Positions 40,975 through 53,100 of a stretch of 64,000 bases of DNA are shown piece by piece. Below the pieces are notes generated by a model. It saw nothing but the letters and a program-made list of their open reading frames with translations, did no database searches and was not told where the DNA came from. The DNA lies in the NCBI RefSeq assembly GCF_008831285.2, contig NC_045146.1:25067703-25131702 (forward strand), written 5' to 3'. Numbering within the stretch: position 1 is the first letter of the stretch; each line of letters starts with the position of its first letter. Made by a program: the position numbers and the translations under genes. The stretch comes from Nymphaea colorata (taxonomy: Eukaryota; Streptophyta; Magnoliopsida; Nymphaeales; Nymphaeaceae).

Positions 40975-42320
40975 AATGGCCCACGTTGGCTTCCAGATGA
41001 ATCTTCAACTTAAAAAATGTCCTTTTTCATGCACTCGTACATTGAAGCAGACAAAGAAATGATAAAATGCTCCTAATCCCCTTCTTCACAACTTTTCATG
41101 TTTGGTTGAGCTTCCTTAGCTAGAAACTTTCCTCAATATAAAAATGAAATAACAACTATAAAATTTGACAAAACACTAAGAAAAAGTAGAATTGAAAATC
41201 TCTTTGATAGAAAGAATTAGGTGAATCTTCAACTTAAAAAATGTCCTTTCTCATGCACTCGTACATTGATGGAAAGAAATGATAAAATGCTCCCAATCCC
41301 TTTATTCACAACCTTTTATGTTTGGTTGAGCTTCACTAGCTAGAAATTTTCCTCAATATAAAAATAAAATAAAAACTATAAAATTTGACAAAACACTCAG
41401 AAAAAGTAGCATTGAAAATCTCTTTAATAGATAGAATTAAAAAAGTGAGAATTGATTTTGTTTTTCAGAATTTTGGTTCGTGAGAATCAAAAACAGGGAA
41501 TAGCTTAAAAATCTATCAAAAATGAAACGAAGTTCAAAAACTCCCAAAATTTTGTGGGCTAACTTTCACACATCGCCAAGAATGAAATCCAAATTCAATT
41601 TTATCGCACAAGGCATACATCGATACGTCCCACCACTAGAATTAGAAAAAAAAAGGTAAGCTTGAACAGAGAAAACGGAAGAAAGAGATCATTGTGATGG
41701 TGCTGGTATCTTGAAGACCACATCTAGGCTCTATATAGGCAAACAACTTGCAATACAACTAGTGCTTTCAAGTGTTTGAGGACAGAGCTAGGCAAACACC
41801 TTGGCAACAAGGAAAGCTAAGCACGAACAGAGAAAACAAAAGAAAGAGATGATTGTGATGGTGCAGATGCAGATGCACGTACCTTGAAGGCCTCATCTGC
41901 GCACCATAAAGCAATGTTTGAAGACAGAGCTAGGCATACACCATGGCAGCAGGGAGAATATAAAGCATTTTGCCAACTAGAGCACTATTAAGTGATCTTT
42001 TACGTGTATGTGTGAATTGTAAAACACACAAATATTGTCTACCAAGAAAAACAGAACAAAATGAGATTATGATCTTCCAAAACAATATTGAAAAGAGGAC
42101 TAGGCTTCCACCCTTGGATGGACCCTTTAGGAGGTGTAAAACCATTTTCAGGGTTTTCTTGAAATGTTTATATATTCTAGATTTACCAAGATGCCATGTC
42201 GTAATATTTATTTTTCATTGTCAATCGAGGGAAGCCCATAAGTGCCTAGCAATTAACGTTGCCTCAATATTAAACAAGTGGAAATGCACACTAGCAATTA
42301 ACGTTGCCTCAATATTTTTT
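40975..42320 (-). repeat. Cassette copy V (partial)
   Basis: Intron-like modules matching copy I 12.05-13.07 kb. The first of these blocks (CTTCAACTTAAAAAATGTCC) is present two to three times in tandem within 40.99-41.45 kb. No exon recognised. Confidence 0.7.
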
Positions 42321-42394
42321 ACGTTTTCCGGTTAGTTTTTTCATTTATCTTTTTTTTTTAGACCTCATCTTTTTGAAAAAAAATGTCTAACTCT

Positions 42395-42670
42395 TTTCAA
42401 GATTTCCTCGTGATTTTCAGTTTTGTCAAAAAATACCCCAAAAAAAACCTCACCTGTTAACGATCTTTCTATTCTGGCTATGGATGGTGAACTAGTGACG
42501 TATCCCTCATTCGTAGGCCAAGCGCAAGCAATACTGAAGCCCGAGACCTTAATTGTTTACAACATCTGCATGGCTCACCAAATGCAGACAGCTTGGAGAA
42601 ATCTGCATGGCTCACCAAATGTAGACAGCTTGGAGAAACAACTGAGTGAATTCAAACTTACGTTTGTTTA
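42395..42670. repeat. Module h, with a 37-bp tandem duplication
   Basis: Shared with 28325-28612 and 46540-46830. Only this copy carries ATCTGCATGGCTCACCAAAT-type units twice in tandem (42564-42600 and 42601-42637). An open frame across it is extended by the duplication; it matches no family I know. Confidence 0.75.
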
Positions 42671-42699
42671 CATCGTTCCCTTTTGCTCAATGCATGTAG

Positions 42700-43430
42700 C
42701 AAAAATAGATCGTGCACCATTTTTCAGAAACAATATTTCAGAAATCAACACCTTAGGTTATTCCTCGAAAATGTCAGCCATGCCAATCTGATCACTCAGA
42801 CAGAAAGAAAGGAGCAGGTATAATGTATAGTACATTCCTCAATTTTTGTGCAGTTACATTTGCAAAAATAAATAGGGGACCCCAAGACAGCAAACCATCC
42901 TACGCCACCCAGAAACTAGAAACAGAATGTACAATTCTTTACACATAAAAAAGAACAATTTTTTTTCCTTTTTTATGAAGAATAGGAATGAAAACAGCCA
43001 GTTCCTAAAGGCAATTTTAAGTCTTTTTTGTTCTTTTTCAAACAAATTAGTAATAATTAATCATAACTCTAATCCTAAGATGATGAAATGATCAAAAGTT
43101 CAGCTAAATGTGCTATACATGAAGCATGAAAATAGCAAAACAAATCAAAATTAATACAACGCAATAAATCAACGCTTCTCTACAATGCATGCATGAAAGG
43201 ATCCTACATAGAGCAATTCTACGTTGGTATTTGGGGAGAAGCTTGACAATTGATCTCCTTTGTTGAACAATGCGCAGCCACAATCCATCTCTTAATGTAG
43301 GACGACTCTTGGCTCACGTGGGATGCAGAAAGAAGATGAGCATGTTCAAGTTAAGAAATTAAGAGGCTATTCAAGAGGACATGGGCTTCAAGGCTTCATC
43401 ACCAAGATGAGATGTTGGAAGCTCTGGAGT
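42700..43430. repeat. Module i, copy 2
   Basis: Diverged copy of 39430-40250, with several short deletions. Confidence 0.7.
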
Positions 43431-45400
43431 GTTTTGAGTGAAAAGAAGACCTCCACTCCCAGCTTTTGCAATAAAACCAGGTTTTTTAGCAGCTAAACGT
43501 CAATTTTGAACATGCATCCAAATGGGACCTTAAAATTTTTATCAACAATATGGCACAACCAAAAAAGGTGTTTCGACGTTGCCCACATTCCATTGACAAA
43601 CTGTACAAACTTTGTTGCATTTGAAAGATTTTTCTAGAAGCAGAAGATTATTTACACAACCACAGAATGTTAAGCTTTTAACCTTGGTATCCTAAAAGCT
43701 AAAGAAAACAAGCTTCGTCTCCCTTTGGAAGACTCAGTTTTACGTCTCTTCTTGCTCAAACTACGGCTACCCAGCAACATAGACATATGATATCAGTTAA
43801 GAGAGTTCAACTCAAGGACCATACAACGTGCATTTATTGTAAGCAATTCCGAAAACAGCATGTAATGTAAGGACATGTAACAGAAAGACTGAATTTTGAG
43901 GTTGGTAACCAAAAAAGAAAAGCACAGACGCGTTCATCTATGTCATATGTGAAGGTGAGTTCAACACTGAAACTTGTAGCCAATTCCACCATCAAAAGGC
44001 ACTTAACAAATGGAAACTGCATTAACATAATATTTTTCTAGCACAGAACCATGTAATGGATCCTCCACCATGTGGCCTCAGGAAATGAATGTGAGACAAG
44101 ATTTCTCCAAACGTAAAAGGCCAACTCTCTGCGACAACAGATGAGAAGTCGAGATGTCTAGGAAAAAAGAAGGACCGCATCAGATTCACAAGTGAGCAGA
44201 ACTTGTTTTCAACCGCATCAGGTGAATCTTCAACTTAAAAAATGTCCTTTTTCATGCACTCGTACATTGATAGAAAGAAATGATAAAAAATCCCTTTCTT
44301 CACAACCTTTTATGTTTGGTTGAGCTTCACTAGCTAGAAATTTTCCTCAATATAAAAATAAAATAAAAACTATAAAATTTGACAAAACAGATGATTGTGA
44401 TGGTGCAGATGCACGTACCTTGAAGGTCTCATCTAGGCACCGTAAAGCAGTGTTTGAAGACAGAGTAAGGCATACACTTTGGCAGCAGGGAGAATATAAA
44501 GCATTTTGCCAACTAGAGCACTATTACGTGATCTTTTATGTGTATGTGTGAATTGTAAAACACAAATATTGTCTACCAAGAAAAACAGAACAAAATGAGA
44601 TTTATGATCATCCAAAACAATATTGGAAAGAGGACTAGGTTTCCACCCTTTGATGGACCCTTTAAAGAAAAGAAAAACAATTGAATATGACAACAGAACA
44701 ATACTCACCTGAAGAGGGAAATCAATACCATGGAGAAAAAGAGAGAGAGGGTGGGGGGCCCAAATTTGGGAAGTTTTTTGGCGGTTAACCTGTTACTTTA
44801 ACCATGTAGACCCTTCACAAACAAAAAATGGAGAAAACCCCATTATACAAACACAGCCAAGCATGGCCTAAAGTTAATCCCAAACTAAACCAAACTCCAC
44901 TAATTCAGTCTGCCATAAGAGAAGTTAAGAAGAGGAAGGTAAGTCACAAAAAAAAAAAAAAAGGCTCTTAACTGCACCTCCTAAACTGAGAAGGTGTCCT
45001 GCCAAACTAATTAGCCATCTCTCTTCCATTCCCCTCAAACCTGCAAAGAAAGCATTTTTGGTTGAAGTACAAACACATGGTTGCTTCTCATCAAGGACCT
45101 CTTCAAGCATCAGGGTGTTGTCATTGATTTAAATGAAGGTTATGATTTAATACTCTAACAAAGAGTCTTAGGTTTGATCCATTGGTGAAGTAAGACAGCA
45201 AGGATTAATTGTGGGAAAAATAGTTTGATGTAACAATAAAACTAGGTGGATGAATTTTGTTTGAAAACTTTGCTTTTTCATGAGCAAAAGGTGAGCAATA
45301 TATCAATCTGACCACAACTTTATTTGCCAGAATCTCTAAGAATTTCAACTTGAGCTTTGTGAGTGCAACTGTTCGTGGGCAGGAGATATTGGAATTCGTA
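43430..45400 (-). repeat. Cassette copy VI (partial)
   Basis: Contains the terminal-exon module, intron modules, the block shared with copies III and IV (44.69-45.29 kb), and the beginning of the tandem-array module. The RRP40 module is missing. Confidence 0.72.
43652..43771 (-). pseudogene. Terminal-exon-like segment, copy VI
   Basis: Same frame as the other three copies, but with a premature TAA after RIPRLKA and a lost acceptor (CTG for CAG). The most decayed copy. Confidence 0.45.
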
Positions 45401-45484
45401 ACTACTTAGTGCAAGATTTATCAATCCAATATGAAGACCCGCCCATATGCATCTGTTTTGCCACTAGGGGCGGTTGAAAATTGC

Positions 45485-46098
45485 TTAAGAATCCCCTTTT
45501 GCTAGGTGATCAATCCCTGAAAAGGCAGGTGAAAATTTATTGCAACTTGGCTGCTTACAACTGAATCCATCATTTTTGGGAGCTTCATTCTCCAAAATCT
45601 CCGAACCTACAAATGCAACATCAGGATTTCCATGACTAAATTGGAAAGAAGAAGCTGCAATTGCAGATGATATGTGCGTCCCAAGGCTCAAAGATAGCCC
45701 TTGCCCTTGCACAACAGTTACATCTGCCCTTGTCCACTTTGCAAGATTTGCAACTGTGTCCCCATACCCACCTCACGGCTCAGTGCTGAGATTCAAAGTG
45801 TCACAGGCCAAATCATTACCACCATTTATTTGTTCTCAGATGCCCAACATATTAGTAACTGCTGGTCGCATAAACAATTCCTTCCTACCATCCCTCCACG
45901 TATTCAAAATGCTTTCCTCAAGGCGAGGTGCAAGATCTGGCAGGTTTGTTTGTATATGTACTGGCAGTTGAATAGTTAATATACATCATGTGCCCAGGAA
46001 GTGCCAAACCTAGGAAGCGATTCTTGACTACCATCCTTCAAATACAAGGTAGGCGTAACATCACTTTGAATACTAGAACCAGAGAAATATGTAGCCAT
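45485..46098 (-). pseudogene. BEL1-like homeodomain protein, 5' exon pseudogene
   Basis: BEL1-like (BLH) proteins are TALE homeodomain transcription factors that pair with KNOX proteins. The minus strand begins MATYFSGSSIQSDVTPTLYL at 46098, shifts frame, then reads NTWRDGRKELFMRPAV, two in-frame stops, and QGQGLSLSLGTHISSAI, then SSFQFSHGNPDVAFVG and a stop after HLAKGDS. This order matches the N-terminal half of BLH first exons (the SLSLG block precedes the SKY/BELL region). The SKY, BELL and homeodomain parts are absent. It lies between cassette copy VI and module h and occurs once. Dead by frameshift and stops. Confidence 0.8.
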
Positions 46099-46539
46099 GA
46101 CCATCTTCTCTAATTTAACTGTGGAAGGTTCAATATCAGCTAAGCGTGAAAGAGTACACCTAGAATCGAAGGATAGGATGGAAAGGGAACCCATTCAAAT
46201 AAGTGTTTTCAGCAACCACATGATGAACATTTTCTTTTCAGATTGGCAACAAACTCAGGCAGTATAATTCCCTTGCTTTAAAAAAAAAAATCTATCCGGA
46301 ATGTTCACATTTCCTGCTTCCTCCAACTTAATTCCTATTCTTAGCATCATGGAATCACTTTGTGATCATGATGCTTCACACCAGGACATGAGGCATAGTG
46401 TGTGTCACTCGCCCTTGTGATATTTGTCCATCCTTTCGCCGCTCACCAATTGGGCCATAAATCCATTGAGGAATATTAGACTGTATGAATTTGGATAGCA
46501 TCTCTTAGTGATGATGACTATTATGTACGATTTCCTCCT

Positions 46540-47525
46540 GATTTTCAGTTTTGTCAAAAAATACCCCAGAAAAAACCTCACCATTTAAAACCAGTTAACG
46601 ATCTTTCTGGCTTGGATGGGGAACTAAGTGACATATCCCATCTACCTTACCAAGTTTGAATCAGATGCACTTCATTCGTAGGCCAAGCGCAAGCACTCCT
46701 ATACTGGAGACCGAGACCTTAATGTTTACACCATCTGCATGGCTCACCAAATGCAGGCAGCTTGGAGAAACGGCCGAGTGAATTCAAACTTATGTTTGTT
46801 GTTTACGCATCTTTCCCTTTTGCACAATGCATGTAGAGTAAAAGGAGCAGGGATCAGCTAAAATATTTTGGAAATCAACACCTTAAGTTACTTCTCGAAA
46901 ATGTCAGCCATGCCAATCTGATCACTCAGACAGAAAGGAAGGAGCAGCGAGAATGTATAGTAATACTAGAAAGCTAAACCAAAACAGATATGTACAGTTC
47001 TTTACACATAGAAAAGATCCAACACAAACTAGAAACAAGAAAAAAAAAATAGTTCTTTTTCCTTTTTAATGAAGAATACGAATGAAAACAGACTGTTCCT
47101 AAAGGCAATTTTAAGTTGTTTTTGTTCTTTTCCAAACAAATCAGTGATAATAAATCATAACTCTAATCCTACGATGAACAAAGGATCAAAATTTCAGCTA
47201 AATATGCTCTACATGAAGCATGAAAATCGTAAAACAAATTAAAATTAATGCAATGCTATAAATCAACTCTACAATGCATGCATGAAAGGTTCCTACATAG
47301 AGAAAACAGCAATTCTACCTTGGTATTTGGGGAGAAGCTTGACAATTCATCTCCTTTGTTGAACAATCCACAGCGCACAATCCATCTCTTAATGTAGGAC
47401 GACTCTTGGCTCACGTGGGATGCCCAAAGAAGATGAGCACGTTCAAGTTAACAAATTAAGGACGTGAGAATAGGCTATTCAAGAGGACATGGGCTTCAAG
47501 GCTTCATCACCAAGATGAAACGTTG
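46540..47525. repeat. Modules h and i, copy 3
   Basis: 46540-46830 repeats 42395-42670, and 46834-47525 repeats 39430-40250. The h-i-cassette order matches that at 42.4-45.4 kb, so h+i+cassette behaves as one larger repeating unit. Confidence 0.72.
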
Positions 47526-49107
47526 GAAGCTCTGTTTCTTCACAACCTCTTGGTTGAGCTTCATTGGCCAGCAATTTTCCTCAGTATGAAAATACACTGC
47601 ATACAAAAACGTTGGACACATCCATATGTCATACAAGATACGTGATTAATGGCTCATGTTGGCTTCCATTAATGGCTCATGTTGGCTTCCAGATGAATCT
47701 TCAACTTAAAAAATGTCCTTTTTCGTGCACTCGTACATTGAAGCACAGAAAGAAATGATAAAATGCTCCTAATCCCTTTCTTCACAACTTTGGTTGAGCT
47801 TTACTAGCTAGAAATTTTCCTCAATATAAGAATAAAATAAAAACTATAAAATTTGACAAAACACTCAGAAAAAGTAGAATTGAAAATCTCTTAAATAGAT
47901 ACAATTAATAAAGTGAGAATTGATTTTGGTTTTCAGAAATTTTGGTACGTGAGAATCAAAAACAGGGAATAGCTTAAAAATCTATCAAAAATGACTGGAA
48001 GCTCAAAAAATCCTGAAATTTTGTGGGCTTTCTTTGTGAAAAACTGAACATATGTCTAACAAATTATGAACACTCCAAATTATTACAAAATCAAATCTTT
48101 GGAAAAGTGATATTCTTAACAGAGGCAACTCATTCAATAAGATTCAAAACTAACGGAAGAATGTATAAGTAAAAGTAACAACAAAATATTCAGGCACATT
48201 TAAATTCTACAAAATCAAAGGATCAGATGAAAGCCAAATTTGTCAAAAGTCAAAACATAAGGACGTTAGGAACTTGGAACAATAGAGGTCCACAAAAATT
48301 AGAACTATACAATAATCAAATACTGATGTCCATTCAGAACCAAGCATGCCCAAAACACCACAAGCTCAAAAAAAAAAAAATCAAATGGATGGAAAACAAG
48401 GCACCTAGATAATTAAGTGCCTTGAAGAAGGTTCCAGGAAAACAGAACATGCAGAGAAGTACACAAAGTCTGAGTTGATGTATGGTAAGGTCATGCATTA
48501 AATATGAAATTCACATTATAGAAACAGTCTAAACACGATACCAAGAAATAATGAGGTCAGCAAATTAGATACAGTAACAGATCATTGCAAACCCTTGCAA
48601 ATGTTGAGCAGATACCATGTTACTATCAAATCAGATAAAACCAACATCCATGATGCTTACAGATGGAAAACAACCAACAACAATGCCAAGAACTGTGTAG
48701 CCAACAGATGGAAAATACTCCAAAGACAGATACAGGGTCAGGTTATGCAGTAACAATAATTACAAGAATACAGGCATACACCTTGCAACACAACTAGTGC
48801 TTTCATGTGTTTGAGGACAGAGCTAGGCATACACCTTGACAACACGGAAAGCTAAGCACGAACAGAGAAAACAAAAGAAAGAGATGATTGTGATGGTGCA
48901 GATGCACGTACCTTGAAGGCCTCATCTGAGCACTATAAAGCAGTGTTTGAAGACAGAGCTAGGCATACACCTTGGCAGCAGGGAGAATATAAAGCATTTA
49001 TGTGTACCTGTGAATTGTAAAACACACAAATATTGTCTACCAAGAAGAACGGAACAAAATGAGATTTATGATCATCCAAAACACATCACCTTCAGCTCAC
49101 CGTCTTG
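47525..49107 (-). repeat. Cassette copy VII (partial)
   Basis: Intron modules, the RRP40 first-exon module (about 48020-48770) and the leader into the tandem array. It joins directly to large-duplication copy B. Confidence 0.72.
48661..48717 (-). pseudogene. RRP40: RRP40 exon, decayed copy VII
   Basis: Reads YFPSVGYTVLGIVVGCFPS. It keeps 57 nt and a GT donor, but the conserved Asp residues and the KSD end are changed. Acceptor is GGAG rather than GCAG. Clearly non-functional. Confidence 0.75.
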
Positions 49108-49793
49108 GTGCCCCCATATGTTTCTTTTTCTTTTCTTTTCTTTTTTTATAAGCACCTTTGAGGTTTGCTTCGAGGAAAATCATTCCATCACCTTCAGCTC
49201 AATGGAGAGAAATTTGCCCCCTCCCACTCTTGGTGCTCCCTTTTCTTTCTTCTTTTTCATTTTCGCACTTTGGAGGTTGGTCGGAAGGAATCCCTCTTTT
49301 TTCTCCAATCAACATCTCCCCCATGGTAAGTGTTAGGCCAGCAAACTTTGCTCTGTCGACAAGTGTACATGAAGATTAATTCAAAAACTACCTTAAAGGC
49401 CTAGTTGCTGTTGCATGTACATACAACAGAAGTAACTGCTGTAACTTTTGCACCTTTGACGGCTAAGTTGTTTCATGGCATACCTCTCGGCCTTACTCCA
49501 ATCTCTTGGTCATAAGCTGCAACTCAATTCTATGTCTGGACTCGAGCTTCCAGCAAGTGTTTAACCCATTGGAAATGCCGATATCAAACAGTTTCGGTTG
49601 CCAGCAACATATGCTTTAAACCACAACAAACATAAAAAGAAAAGGCATTATTTCGTGTTCAGTACATCAACAACACATTGCTAAGGATAACTTCAACCAA
49701 CTCAACAACCTCCTTTGGTAGTATTAAGTATTTTGTTTTTTCTAGACAAGTCATTGAATGGTGAATGGCATCAGAGGCTCTTGGTTCGCCAAC

Positions 49794-50131
49794 CACAGCA
49801 GGCATGGGCAGGCAACCAAGTTCAGAAAACCTTCTAGTTGAAGATCATGGGCCTTTCCTGCAGCAACAACATTTGGATAAGAACATCAAAAAATTCAAGA
49901 CCAACAACAAATCCAAAAACAAGCTTTCGACGACATTCTAAAATAAGCCTTAGCTGTGTCATTTTCACGCCTAAAGAACTTACATTCTGATATAATTTTG
50001 GACCAACCTCAGCCCACCTTCTCCTCCAATGTAGGAAAAACATCTCGGTTATGGGAAGGGGAAGAACTAGATTAAAAGCAATAGCCTCAATCGACGAGGA
50101 GAAGGTTGAACAGCCAGCCTTAAATGAGTGA
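49794..50131. other. 338-bp block present only in copy B
   Basis: Splits the frame that is continuous at 32041-32290, between IYVV and VGEPRAS. On the minus strand it contains a GTAAGT-like donor and a TTGCTGCAG acceptor. It could be an insertion in B or genuine gene sequence deleted in A. Confidence 0.6.
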
Positions 50132-53100
50132 CACAACATAAATAGCATCAATGAGAAAAGATTCAATAATATCATATTTTTTCCCCAATGCAGGATATTG
50201 TCTTGATTTATGAATAAACAAACACATACTAGTCAAAATATTCATAACATGACACAAGAAGAAAGAAGAAAGAACTGAATAATGACCTGGCTCAAATCTA
50301 TGAAGGACCCAACTGTCGAAGCAAAGGCATGGGTGGGTAGTTGGTGATGATGAAGAATAATTCCACCCCATTTTGCAAGACCATGTATTTCAATCCAAGA
50401 CAAATATTAGATGAAAGCAACAACAAAACTCATGCAACTTCAAAGGATATAACTTTTTAAAAATGTCACAGTTCAAAATTGACTGGTTCTTTGAAAACGG
50501 ATAAGAGATCTTCCATGACAACATCAACCCTAAGTATGGGTTATGTCATTGAAAAACAGGTTGAAGATATTTTAACGGGTTGAAGACACACAGTTAAGAT
50601 GGAATAATGGGTCAGGTTCCCAAATGATCTGCCTCTCCTAAAACAGAGGAAAAGATGGACAATTTGTCACATTCAGCATAAGTGGACTAGGTTTGAGGAG
50701 TTTCATGACTTCATCTATTCCATGAACGAACTAGTGGTTTGTTAATGAAATGGCAAACACCTTTCAAGACCAAAGGGGATTGGTTAGTTCCTCTTATGCC
50801 TAGAAACCTCAAAACATAACAAGAGATGTCAAGTTTTTACTTTGAAATAGTTCAAAATTATGAATTTAACTCATAAGATTGAGTGCTCGTGTTGTGTAAA
50901 TAATATGTCATTCATTTACCCATAGTACCATACAAGCATTAGGATTCATTTCACATCAATGTCGTCGAACCTCTAGAAGGGATATCTTTCAATTTCCAAA
51001 ATGTGAACATAAAAGAATCATCCTCGACATCTTAGGTAATCAAAAAGAGGAGCAGATATTGACACCAAATTCGCACATCCATGAAAGATTGTCACATTCA
51101 ATTCCTGCGAGTTCAGCCTTCATGTCTTTCATCTCTTGGCAGACACTTTTTTTTTTTCTTTCTTTCTTTGGCATTCAGCTTTTTGCCTTTTTGATTTTTT
51201 TTCCTTTGATGTTTTTTTTTCAGGCCGACCTTCACCTTTGAGGGAATACATCACCACCTCAAAGGCTACTACGAAGCTCCACCGCTTTGGTGGTTATGTG
51301 TAGCTTTGTCACATGTCCAACCCGCTTCATCTTACGAGTTTTCAACGAGCCAAAGGCTCATAAGTCATTATCTTCGCGAAATAGACATAAATAAGCTTTA
51401 TGCCTATCCGGTACTCTTGATTACCAACTTAGAGGAACAACTACACAAGCCCCGAGCCAATCTCTCAACCCTCATTTTGCTACCTGCCAAGATCTTACAG
51501 AGCATTGTGGCTTCTCTCTCAGTATATCTCATGTTAAATCCTTGTAAATGTATGAACACCAGAGTCAATAGCATTTCCTAGTCTTGACTTTCTCAGCTTC
51601 ATAGGAGTTTTCCTTGCTGTTCAAATCCAGGAATTTTCAGTTTCCTCTTCCATAGATTGACAACAAAAGCTGAAATTTTCTCCTACTCAGGAAGATACTA
51701 AGAGTAAAGCAAAGACATCATTTTGAGAGAAGACATTTTTAAAATGTTTTTAAACAAAATTAAAAAAAAAATCTTTTAAAATAGTTCTTGACATCAAATG
51801 GTATATCACCAGGAGGAATGAACTCTACTCCCTAAAGAGAGGGGTAAATGCAAAACAAACTGGGTAGACTAGGTAGAAGAACGAACTTCACCAATTCTCC
51901 CATAAAAGTATGATATTCTACATAAAAGGGTGGTTTAAGGGTGGCGAGTTCTCATATCTGTATAAATGTTAGGTCATCAACTAATTGAAAGTTTTGCAAG
52001 AGGTTAGGTTAAGCTCTTCTCTTTCCATGAAGGAAGCCCAGGATAAACCAGTCCTATGCAGCGGCTTTTGTAAAATCATTAGAGAAATGATAATGACAAC
52101 TACGGGACTGGGCATTGTTAGACTTTGAATGTAGGGCTGTCTGCAGAAAGCGAAAGTAAAAAAGTGTTCGGAAATAGAATAGAGGCAAACTTTTCGAGTT
52201 CTAACAGGTTCATAAATCTGGGTTAAAAAGACATGATATTGTAAAGAGATGGTACCAAAACTAAGGATTTTTTACTCTACAGAAGTAGAGGAATTTAGAA
52301 AACCAAAATGCAGAATTTTTTGAACAACTTTTGTATTTGTTTTGTGTTTTTTTTATTCTGCCCAGTTTCTGTACAAAGTAGAACGGAATTCTCAAAAACA
52401 ATGTTTCCTAATTAAACTATCAAAGAAAGTAAAAATCACAAAAAATTCAGAAAAGTATAATCACATGCAAGAAGATCAAAACACAAAATGCTTGCACCCA
52501 AGATGGAGACACAACACTCAAGCACACAGGGCAAGAATAGTACAAATAAAGAAAATGTAAAGTACATTAGCAAAGAAATCAAACAATTGTCATTCTATAG
52601 AATTTATAGAAAACGAATTTCCTCTTTAAAGAACAAAGCAACTCACTTCTTGTAATGGACCATGAACCTTCATCATATTCCCCCAAAGGTTGCTGTGACA
52701 ATTAATTGGGGCTGCACTAAGGGGGAACATTTTTTGACAACAAGACAAGTGCAATCCACCAATGAAGAAGGAAAGGAAGAAGAAAAGGAAAAAAAAGCAT
52801 ACCAGACAACGACTGCTAAAGCCTAACTACAACAATGTGCTGCCTCATTGAGCCTTCCCTTTCCACGACAAATTTGACCAGCCATCAGCAAAATAGGTCA
52901 CAAGTCATAACTGCAAATACAAGAAAAGCTGAATTATAGGAAATATCTAAATATGATCCTCAAATTCTTCCCTAATATCTTCAACATGGCTTGTAGACTC
53001 AAAATTGATGATGGTAACATCCCACTCCAAACTTCCGAAAAGATTATTCTTCCGACGTGAAGAACTCCAAACTTTGGAAAAGATAATTCTTTCGGTGCGA

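Noticed and set aside
11233-49107. CRISPR array or bacterial-type system suggested by regular repeats
   Set aside because: Repeat units are plant minisatellites without unique spacers, and the host is clearly eukaryotic.
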